A stretch of 64,000 nucleotides of DNA, taken from JBNKFV01 sp050289485 (lineage in GTDB: Bacteria; Pseudomonadota; Gammaproteobacteria; Pseudomonadales; Cellvibrionaceae). The DNA lies in the NCBI GenBank assembly GCA_050289485.1, contig JBNKFV010000020.1, forward strand, positions 62,001 through 126,000, read 5' to 3'. A program made the position numbers and the translations under genes. The notes beneath the pieces were generated by a model. It worked only from the letters and a program-made list of their open reading frames with translations. It ran no database searches and had not been told where the DNA came from. Positions 25,086 to 32,096 of the stretch are shown piece by piece (the first letter of the stretch is position 1; the number at the start of each line of letters is the position of its first letter).

Positions 25086-25808
25086 ATGGATTCTTTAGGA
25101 GACCGATTACGCAAGGTCAGAGTAGAACTTGGATTGACTCAACCTCAGCTCGCGGAGAAGTCTGGAATTGAACAATCTTATTTATCCAAGCTGGAGAATA
25201 ATAAATCCACGCCTTCTCCAGAGGCTCTCGATTCGTTATTGTCAGGACTGTCTATTTCTTTGGAAAACTTCATTTCAGGTATAAATACCGCTTCTTTGAA
25301 AAGAGATTTGAGTCACATCCCTAAAATTAATGAATACCTTAAGATGAAGGAAGATGTGAAGCTTGGTAAAGCAAAAATATATTGGCTCTTGCTTTCAATC
25401 ATGTTTGCATTGGGAATAACCCTGGCTTTTTCTGGCTATTTTTCCCTAATCTTTAATAACTCAATCTATTCCTATAAATCATCTGGGGTTATTAAAGATG
25501 GGGAACCTTCGAATATTTTTACAAATTATTACCGTCTTCTAGCGGCACAAGCATTAGCGAAAAAGATTTCTTACGAAGAGCAGTATATTAGATCGAGTGA
25601 AATACAGAGTCGAATTGACGAAATGTATATAACGACTAACAGTTATCGTGGAGCAGCTTTTAATCAGCAGGTAGATGGCGGATATCGCCATTTTACTTTT
25701 GCTGGAGAAAGGGAGAAATTACGAACAGAAAATAAAGTTATCATAGCGTTAGGAATATTTATGGTTGCTTTTTCTGTTACCAGTATTGTCAGATTCAGGA
25801 TTTGGTAA
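25086..25808 (+). CDS. Membrane-bound XRE-family transcriptional regulator
   Basis: 240 residues from the ATG at 25086, which has a GAGGTGA site 6 bp upstream (a GTG three codons earlier is less likely). Residues about 1-60 are a Cro/C1 helix-turn-helix: LGLTQPQLAEKSGIEQSYLSKLENN. A membrane helix follows (IYWLLLSIMFALGITLAFSGYF, near 100-122), then about 85 polar residues, probably periplasmic, and a second helix close to the C-terminus (VIIALGIFMVAFSVTSIV). The layout suggests a one-component membrane sensor. Codon use is far more AT-rich than in neighbouring genes, suggesting horizontal transfer. Ligand and targets are unknown. Confidence 0.82.
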   Translation: MDSLGDRLRKVRVELGLTQPQLAEKSGIEQSYLSKLENNKSTPSPEALDSLLSGLSISLENFISGINTASLKRDLSHIPKINEYLKMKEDVKLGKAKIYWLLLSIMFALGITLAFSGYFSLIFNNSIYSYKSSGVIKDGEPSNIFTNYYRLLAAQALAKKISYEEQYIRSSEIQSRIDEMYITTNSYRGAAFNQQVDGGYRHFTFAGEREKLRTENKVIIALGIFMVAFSVTSIVRFRIW

Positions 25809-25820
25809 CGATAATAATGA

Positions 25821-25943
25821 TTGAGTAAACAGGCATTGCTCACTGCCGGCTTCGAAAAATTTTGTAAAAAGGCCGGCAAGGAACAGTTGCTGGACGATAT
25901 GGAAAGGATCTTTCCCAGGTAAGAGCTCTGCGCAACCGTTAAC
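25821..25943 (+). pseudogene. N-terminal remnant of an IS5-like transposase
   Basis: From TTG at 25821 the frame reads SKQALLTAGFEKFCKKAGKE, then QLLDDMERIFP, and meets a stop, after which ELCATV continues in the same frame. The arrangement resembles the N-terminus of IS5-family transposases (a basic helical stretch, then an M-x-x-hydrophobic-PW and EL motif), with the Trp codon replaced and a TAA following. Nothing of the catalytic DDE domain is present. It directly abuts a fragment of an AbrB-family gene. Confidence 0.5.
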
Positions 25944-25967
25944 GATACGAGCTTTCGTAGACAGGCC

Positions 25968-26085
25968 TTAATTGTTTTTCGGGCGAGCCGGTAAGAGCCT
26001 TCGGTAAACCGAGGTGAGCATCCACGGCACGTTTGGCAGAACTATAAAAATCCGCGCCAGGTGGAAGGCAGTGATTAAAGGCGCA
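25968..26085 (-). pseudogene. 3' fragment of an AbrB-family transporter gene
   Basis: On the minus strand this encodes LITAFHLARIFIVLPNVPWM then LTSVYRRLLPARPKNN and a TAA at 25970-25968. The intact gene at 27718-28797 ends LITAFHLARIFIILPNVPWM then LALVCRRHLLPLSKDN. The nucleotide match is strong over about 85 bp (25996-26080 against 27738-27823). The fragment lies about 10 bp past the stop of the binding-protein gene at 26096 and has no start or upstream part, so it is the decayed end of a second copy. Confidence 0.8.
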
Positions 26086-26095
26086 GGTATACAGG

Positions 26096-27145
26096 CTATT
26101 GGGTTGTCAGCGCACCCGGTGTGGGCTTACGGCGTTGGGGCTGGCCGGTTCGCTCCTGCCATCCATTCAAGTACCGTTTTGCCCATTCTTCCTGCGCCTC
26201 GAAGCCTTCATGAAGAAACGTCACGAACATGCCTTCCTCTTTCAGGTTTTTCAGGGTTTTGTCCAGCATTTGCTTGATGGCTTGCCCGTGGGCGTTTTTG
26301 GCGACCAGATAGCATACGTCGTACTCTTCAAACAGGGCGCTGTGAATACGTGCATCCAGGTTATCTCTGGCAATGAGTGGTGCGATTGCCATAATCGGAT
26401 AAATGATGGCGTCTATGCGGCCGCTAAGTAGCCGGTGCAGGCTACTACTGATGCTACTGCCTGGATAGGTAGGAATATCAACGAGATTTATCTGAAATCG
26501 CTCCATTTCGATATGGTAAGGGAAGGCTGCCCGGATAAGCTGCAACCTTTCTGCTTCGCTAACAGGGCGTGCGAGTTGCGCTTCTATGGCCTCTATAAAG
26601 GCATCTTGTGTGTCATAAGCACTGGTGACTTGTGCGAGCAGTTTGCGTTCGTTTGACGATATGCCTGCCAGGCTGGCCATAGTTGAAGGGAATAATTGAT
26701 AGGGGGTTCGCTCCAGCATGTCGCGGGTAATCGGCGCATCTGCAGGGCTGAAAATAACAAAGTACACCAAGTCAACCGTTTCCGCGCCGAACATCAAGTA
26801 TTCTTCGATCTCTGGGCTGGGCACACAGAGTGCGGGCATATGAAAATCACTGACGCCCCGACTGACTTCGCGTAAAGAGCGGGAAAAGGGTCTGATTTGT
26901 GTGGAGATATCGACTTCAGGCAGTTCGTTATCGATGGCGGCAATAATGTCGAGGTAGTATGGTTCGATCTTTACTTCCTGTTCCGGACTGGTCAGCAGAG
27001 GCACATTGCCAATCAGGGTTTGCTGCGCCTGGGTTTCGCTCGGTAAGCACCAGAGCAGCATACAGGCGAGTAGCCCGCAAGTACTTATATGGCAGTGATG
27101 ATGCATTTGCTTGGTACTAGTGAAGGTTGCTGCTTGTGATGCCAT
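26096..27145 (-). CDS. Orphan periplasmic solute-binding-like protein, copy 2
   Basis: 349 residues with an N-terminal signal region (CGLLACMLLWCLPSETQAQ). It is a paralogue of the protein at 21548-22498, sharing the RSLREVS, LCVPSPEIEEYL, AFPYHIEMERF, LLSGRIDAIIYPIMA and YDVCYLVAKN segments, and has an extra C-terminal tail of about 20 residues (basic, Pro-rich). Both ATG 27145 and ATG 27106 give a plausible signal peptide; I keep the first, which has a better ribosome site. No transporter membrane genes adjoin it, but an AbrB gene lies upstream and an AbrB fragment downstream. Ligand unknown. Confidence 0.75.
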   Translation of the reverse strand: MASQAATFTSTKQMHHHCHISTCGLLACMLLWCLPSETQAQQTLIGNVPLLTSPEQEVKIEPYYLDIIAAIDNELPEVDISTQIRPFSRSLREVSRGVSDFHMPALCVPSPEIEEYLMFGAETVDLVYFVIFSPADAPITRDMLERTPYQLFPSTMASLAGISSNERKLLAQVTSAYDTQDAFIEAIEAQLARPVSEAERLQLIRAAFPYHIEMERFQINLVDIPTYPGSSISSSLHRLLSGRIDAIIYPIMAIAPLIARDNLDARIHSALFEEYDVCYLVAKNAHGQAIKQMLDKTLKNLKEEGMFVTFLHEGFEAQEEWAKRYLNGWQERTGQPQRRKPTPGALTTQ

Positions 27146-27220
27146 AAGCCCTGTATCCGTTACTTCTCGTACAGTATTGCTTCGTTTTGGGCAGCGTCAA
27201 GGACAGACCCCATTTACGGG

Positions 27221-27622
27221 TTAGGGAGTTACCTGTTGATATTCGCCTTCTAAGGTCACAGGAAAACGTTTTCGGGCCGGTTGCCCCAAAGTGTTTTGCA
27301 GGGGGAGCCAGGCGAGGTTACTTACCAGAGTTTCTGCAATCTGAGTTAGTGTTGCGGCCGTTTGCTGAACATGATCTTGGGTGATAACGGGGTGTTGGGC
27401 GAGGTTGTTGAAGCATTGGGTAGCTTCTACGGCGGCATGCTCCCATTCGTCGTGGTAAGCACTGATCAGCCCGCCAGACAATATATCCCACAACGCCGTA
27501 TGCTGGCGTAGTATTACTTTGCTCATATCAAGCTGTGCCTGCCACAAAGGGAGCATTGCCGTGGGCAGAAAAGCATTGGACGAAAAATAAAATGTGTTTT
27601 GCATCATTAAGCGCCGTTTCAT
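27221..27622 (-). CDS. Hypothetical protein, weakly phasin-like
   Basis: 133 residues, MKRRLMMQNTFYFSSNAFLP. Mostly amphipathic helices from about residue 25, without signal peptide or membrane span, ending in a short polar tail. The layout (hydrophobic-aromatic N-terminus, then long helices with AAVEATQCFNNLAQH) slightly recalls polyhydroxyalkanoate granule phasins, but no signature is decisive and no PHA gene is nearby. ATGs at codons 6 and 7 are alternative starts. It lies between the AbrB gene and binding-protein copy 2 on the same strand. Confidence 0.55.
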   Translation of the reverse strand: MKRRLMMQNTFYFSSNAFLPTAMLPLWQAQLDMSKVILRQHTALWDILSGGLISAYHDEWEHAAVEATQCFNNLAQHPVITQDHVQQTAATLTQIAETLVSNLAWLPLQNTLGQPARKRFPVTLEGEYQQVTP

Positions 27623-27717
27623 AACCCGATAATGATAATAATCTATAGCATGGTCAAATACAGATCAAAGTCTATTATCGGCCAGTTACAATGCTGTTAA
27701 AGCCATATAGAAAGGCT

Positions 27718-28797
27718 TTAGTTGTCTTTGGATAGTGGCAGTAAGTGCCGTCGGCAAACCAAGGCGAGCATCCACGGCACGTTTGGCAGAATGATAAAAA
27801 TTCGCGCCAAGTGGAAGGCGGTAATCAGTGCGACGTCTTCTTGCAGAAATTGCGCGGTGAGCGCCATTTCAGTGACACTGCCGGGGGCTGCACCGAGAAC
27901 TAACGCAGGCCAGTGTAGTCCGCTTAAGGGCGCCAGGCAGATTGCCACGATGGCCGCACCACCTATCAGCAGCGCTGCGGTGATGCAGATACCGGAAATC
28001 AGGCGGCCTGCGCGTTGAAAAAGGTCGCGATTGAAGGTGGAGCCCAGCCAGGTGCCAAGGAGTATCTGGGCCATTGCCACCACTGCATGGGGGTAGGGCG
28101 ACAGGGGAACCAGATCGGTGGCTGAGGCAGCGGCGGAAAAGGCCAGTGCCCCGAGAAAAAACGGGCTGTTGATTTTCAGGCGATAAAAGAGCGCGCAGGT
28201 GGCCGCTGCGCCCAGGCTGATGCAAAGAAGGCCGAGGTGATTGATGTCGGCGCTGACCCGTTTGCCCTGGTTCGTGGCGACTGCAGACAAGTCTTCGGAA
28301 AAGTAATACAGCAGCATTGGAATCAGCACGACAATTGCCGAGATCCGCAGTGTTTGCGCGAAAATCACCGGTCCGGAATCGCCACCATAGCGCTTGGCTA
28401 ACGCACCCATCTCTACGGGGCCGCCGGGCAGGCAGGAGAGAAAAGCCGTGACCGGATCGGCGCCGGTCATGCGTTGCAGCAGTCGCGACAACATAAAGCC
28501 GAACAGAATAGTGGTCAGGGCTACGCCGACAATGGCTACGCCATGATTCAATATGGCATTGAGGGAGTCGGCGCTGACATACAGCCCTACTTGCACAGCC
28601 ACGACCATTTGTCCCACAGGCCGGGTACGAACCGGCACTTCCACGGGTCGCAGTAGCATATTGACTGCGGCGGTGCTGAGTAGGGGGCCGATCATCCAAG
28701 GCAGCGGCAGTTTCATGAAGACAGCTGCATAGCCTGCCGCCAGCGCGAGCAGGTAGCACCCCGCTAATGGTATGAAACGTTGCACTCGCCCATTCAT
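27718..28797 (-). CDS. AbrB family membrane protein (PF05145 type)
   Basis: 359 residues and about ten membrane helices. The family's internal duplication is visible: LPWMIGPLLSTAAVNMLL with FLSCLPGGPVEMGALA in the first half, and PFFLGALAFSAAASATDL with LGAAPGSVTEMALTA in the second. The PGG-VEM and PGS-TEM motifs mark the two repeats. I choose ATG 28797, which follows an AAAGG site and comes 11 bp after the thiolase stop; a TTG at 28815 is an alternative. Family members are putative transporters near catabolic genes. A fragment of a second copy lies at 25968-26085. Confidence 0.85.
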   Translation of the reverse strand: MNGRVQRFIPLAGCYLLALAAGYAAVFMKLPLPWMIGPLLSTAAVNMLLRPVEVPVRTRPVGQMVVAVQVGLYVSADSLNAILNHGVAIVGVALTTILFGFMLSRLLQRMTGADPVTAFLSCLPGGPVEMGALAKRYGGDSGPVIFAQTLRISAIVVLIPMLLYYFSEDLSAVATNQGKRVSADINHLGLLCISLGAAATCALFYRLKINSPFFLGALAFSAAASATDLVPLSPYPHAVVAMAQILLGTWLGSTFNRDLFQRAGRLISGICITAALLIGGAAIVAICLAPLSGLHWPALVLGAAPGSVTEMALTAQFLQEDVALITAFHLARIFIILPNVPWMLALVCRRHLLPLSKDN

Positions 28798-28807
28798 GGC
28801 GGTGCCT

Positions 28808-30016
28808 TTAATCAAGGCGCTCGATAATCAGTGCCACGCCCTGACCCACACCCACACACATCGTGCACAGTGCATAGCGACCGTCGATGACTTCCAACTG
28901 ATTCAACGCAGTAGTCACCAAGCGCGCACCCGAGGCACCCAGTGGGTGGCCGAGGGCAATGGCGCCACCATTAGGATTGAGGCGTGGATCATCTTCTGCC
29001 ACACCGAGGCGTCGGCACACGGCGATGGCCTGTGACGCAAAGGCTTCATTGAGTTCGATAACGTCCATCTGTGCCAGATTCAGACCACTGATGCGCATCA
29101 CCTTTTCTACTGCCGGTACTGGCCCCATGCCCATTACTCGCGGTGCGACACCGGCACTGGTCATGGCGACAATACGTGCCCGGGGGGTAAGGCCGTAGCG
29201 CCCGGCAGCTTCCGGGCTTGCCAGCAGCAGTGCACAGGCACCGTCATTGATACCCGATGAATTACCGGCAGTCACCGTACCGCCTTCTCTGACCACACTG
29301 CGCAGTTTTGCCAGGACCTCGAGTGAGGTATCAGGGCGCGGGTGTTCATCGACAGAGATAACCTGTTGTGGGCCGCGTTTCGGTGTCAGGGTTACTGGCA
29401 CTATTTCGCGCTGAAAAAAGCCTGAGTCCTGCGCTTGTTGCCAGCGTTGTTGGCTGCGCAGAGCAAGACTGTCCTGATCCTGGCGTGATATGCCTTCTTC
29501 GTCAGCAACATTCTCAGCGGTGAGGGTGAGCGCATCCACCCCATACATTGATTCCATCTTAGGGTTCACCAGACGCCAGCCGATGGTGGTGTCTTGCAGT
29601 TGCTGGGTGCGGTCGAAAGCAGTGTTGGCTTTCGCCAGCACATAGGGCGAGCGACTCATACTTTCCACGCCGCCAGCAATCATAAGTTGCGCCTCGCCGC
29701 AACGCAGGGCGCGAGCAGCGTTGCCCACCGCGTCGAGACCAGAGCCGCACAGGCGGTTAACGGTGGTACCGGGCACGGTGTCTGGCAAGCCAGCCAGCAA
29801 TGCCGCCATACGGGCCACATTGCGGTTATCTTCGCCGGCCTGGTTGGCGCAACCGTAGATAACATCATCAATCTGGTGGTAGTCGAGATCGGGGTGGCGC
29901 GCCATCAGGGCCTGAATGGGCAGAGCGGCTAAATCGTCAGCGCGAATAGACGCGAGGGCGCCGCCAAAGCGACCAAAAGGAGTGCGAATGGCATCGCAAA
30001 TCAAGGCTTCAGACAT
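28808..30016 (-). CDS. Acetyl-CoA acyltransferase, 3-oxoadipyl-CoA thiolase-like
   Basis: 402 residues. Thiolase signatures: nucleophile C90 in VNRLCGSGLDAVG, HPLGASGA, and the second active-site Cys in CTMCVGVGQGVALI. The N-terminus DAIRTPFGRFGGALASIRAD and the YGCANQAGEDNRNVARMA segment are those of PcaF/PaaJ, which split 3-oxoadipyl-CoA to succinyl-CoA and acetyl-CoA; the assignment to that substrate is by resemblance only. Last catabolic enzyme gene of the run 35016 to 28808, 4 bp after the FadB-like gene. Confidence 0.92.
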   Translation of the reverse strand: MSEALICDAIRTPFGRFGGALASIRADDLAALPIQALMARHPDLDYHQIDDVIYGCANQAGEDNRNVARMAALLAGLPDTVPGTTVNRLCGSGLDAVGNAARALRCGEAQLMIAGGVESMSRSPYVLAKANTAFDRTQQLQDTTIGWRLVNPKMESMYGVDALTLTAENVADEEGISRQDQDSLALRSQQRWQQAQDSGFFQREIVPVTLTPKRGPQQVISVDEHPRPDTSLEVLAKLRSVVREGGTVTAGNSSGINDGACALLLASPEAAGRYGLTPRARIVAMTSAGVAPRVMGMGPVPAVEKVMRISGLNLAQMDVIELNEAFASQAIAVCRRLGVAEDDPRLNPNGGAIALGHPLGASGARLVTTALNQLEVIDGRYALCTMCVGVGQGVALIIERLD

Positions 30017-30020
30017 GATT

Positions 30021-32096
30021 TCACTCGTTTACTGGGTTAAAGGTTAATTGTGTCGGGTCACCACTCTGGTGTCCCTTACCACTGGCTTGTGCCAACTGGT
30101 CTAGCGCTTGCTGCAAGGCTTCACTGCCCATTTGCCGGGCGATAAATACAGGGCCGCCACGCCAGCGAGGAAAACCGTAGCCGTGCACCAGTGCGATATC
30201 GATATCTTCCGGTCGTTGACAGACCCCTTCGCTGAGCAGCAGCAAGGCTTCGTTGATCAGCGCCATCAGCGCTCTTTTCTGAATGGTTTCGGCGCTAAAT
30301 GACTGTGGTTCGATGCCATGTTCTGTTCGGTAATCATCAATCAATCGGGCGACCTCGGGGTCGGCTTTGGGGCGTTGGTCATCACCATAGTGGTAATAGC
30401 CCGCGCCGGTTTTACGGCCAAACCGCTGCGCTTCGCACAACCGGTCTGGTATGCCTACATAGCGGCGCAGATGGCGACTGTCGGCATTTTGCTGGCGCAT
30501 GCGCCAGGCGATGTCGAGACCTGACAAATCAGCTACTTTGAACGGGCCCATGGCGAAGCCGTAAGCTTCGATGGCGGCATCAATCTGCTCCGGACTGGCG
30601 CCTTCTTCTAGCATAAATTCGCACTGGCGGCGATAGGCCGCATAGAGGCGGTTGCCGACAAAGCCCCAGGCATTGGCCACCACTATGGCCTGTTTGCGCA
30701 GGCGTCGGGCCAGTTTCAGCGCGGCACTTAAGGCGTGTTCACGGGTGGCTTGGGTGCGTACCACCTCTAGTAGTGCCATGCGGTGGGCTGGGCTGAAAAA
30801 GTGTAGCCCCAGTACTCGCTGAGGGTTGTTTACCCCTTCGGCTATCTGCTCGATATCCAGGTAGGAGGTATTGGTGGCCAACAGGGTGTTGTCGCTAACC
30901 CGCTTGGCCAAGTCGTTAAACAAGGCACGCTTGGCCGCCAGATCTTCGATAATGGCCTCGATGACCAGGTCGGTTCCTGAGACGGCGTCTAGACTCTCGT
31001 CGGAGTGGAGGCGTGTCAGCATCTCGTCTTTTTCGTTGGCGCTAAGGCGCTGGCGCTCGACACTGCTTTCCAGTTCACTGTGAATCCAGGCTTTCCCTGC
31101 GGCGAGGGCAGTGGGATTCATTTCTACCATGGTTACCTGACAACCGCCTTGCAGCAGGCACAGGGCGATGGCACGGCCCATGGTGCCTGCGCCAATCACG
31201 GCTACCTGCTTTGGTGCATCGACCTGTAGCGGTTTGCTAGGGGTAAACGGTTGGGCGCGTTCGGCAAAAAACAGATAGCGCAGTGCCTGCGCGGCTTCAC
31301 TGCCACGCAGTGCCAGAAATTGTGATCGCTCTGCTGCTATGGCTGTGTCGAAATCCATGGTGGCGGCGTGAAGCACCACCTCCGCGGCTACGGCGGCGGC
31401 TGGCAAACCGCGCGAACGGCCCAGCAGTTTTTGTGCTTGTGCCTTGAGTGCGGAGAGGTCTGCCGGTGCCACGGTGCGCTGCCGCAACGGTTGTTTTCCG
31501 TCGGCATACGCGCGAGCAAAAGCCAGCACGTCAGCGTGGCGGCTAGTGCCGTCGTTATCCAACAGTTGGTCTACCAGACCCAATTCCAGGGCGTTGGCGG
31601 CGCTGATCGGCCGACCGGATACAATCATGTCGAGGGCCTTGGCCAACCCCACTGCTCGGGGCAGGCGCTGGGTGCCGCCAGCGCCGGGGATCACTCCCAC
31701 GGTCACTTCTGGCAAGCCGAGACTGGCGCTGGGGGTGGCCAGGCGTACATCGCAGGCCAACGCCAACTCCAGTCCTCCGCCCAGGGTATGGCCACTGATG
31801 ACCGCAATCACCGGTACGGGGCAAGCTTCCAGCGCAGCGGTGACCTGAGGTAAGGTCGGTTCGGTGGGCTCTTTTTCCAGCTCGCGCAAATCTGCCCCCG
31901 CCATCAAATGTTCACCGTGCCCTTGGAGTACCACTGCGCGGGTGCGGGTGGCATCGACCTTACTCAAGGCGGCGAGTATGCCGCGTCTAATAGCATCGGT
32001 GCTGGCGTTGACCGGCGGGTTGTCGAGAGTGATAAAGGCAACGTCGCCGTCCTGTTGCCAATGCACCTCACCGCCTGGGTTACGGTCTGCGGCCAT
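30021..32096 (-). CDS. Bifunctional enoyl-CoA hydratase / 3-hydroxyacyl-CoA dehydrogenase (FadB-like)
   Basis: 691 residues. Residues about 10-190 form the crotonase domain with GHTLGGGLELALACD and the catalytic LPEVTVGVIPGAGGTQRLP (Glu 130). The dehydrogenase Rossmann motif VAVIGAGTMGRAI begins at 298, followed by LATNTSYLDIEQIA and LGLHFFSPAHRM with the catalytic His, and by the C-terminal helical domains (PFKVADLSGLDIAWRMR). It hydrates enoyl-CoA and oxidises the 3-hydroxyacyl-CoA. It overlaps the upstream synthetase gene (TAATG) and precedes the thiolase. Confidence 0.94.
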   Translation of the reverse strand: MAADRNPGGEVHWQQDGDVAFITLDNPPVNASTDAIRRGILAALSKVDATRTRAVVLQGHGEHLMAGADLRELEKEPTEPTLPQVTAALEACPVPVIAVISGHTLGGGLELALACDVRLATPSASLGLPEVTVGVIPGAGGTQRLPRAVGLAKALDMIVSGRPISAANALELGLVDQLLDNDGTSRHADVLAFARAYADGKQPLRQRTVAPADLSALKAQAQKLLGRSRGLPAAAVAAEVVLHAATMDFDTAIAAERSQFLALRGSEAAQALRYLFFAERAQPFTPSKPLQVDAPKQVAVIGAGTMGRAIALCLLQGGCQVTMVEMNPTALAAGKAWIHSELESSVERQRLSANEKDEMLTRLHSDESLDAVSGTDLVIEAIIEDLAAKRALFNDLAKRVSDNTLLATNTSYLDIEQIAEGVNNPQRVLGLHFFSPAHRMALLEVVRTQATREHALSAALKLARRLRKQAIVVANAWGFVGNRLYAAYRRQCEFMLEEGASPEQIDAAIEAYGFAMGPFKVADLSGLDIAWRMRQQNADSRHLRRYVGIPDRLCEAQRFGRKTGAGYYHYGDDQRPKADPEVARLIDDYRTEHGIEPQSFSAETIQKRALMALINEALLLLSEGVCQRPEDIDIALVHGYGFPRWRGGPVFIARQMGSEALQQALDQLAQASGKGHQSGDPTQLTFNPVNE

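Noticed and set aside
27869..28759. 296-codon open frame on the minus strand
   Set aside because: It is an out-of-frame shadow of the AbrB-family gene, with low-complexity Arg/His/Pro content.
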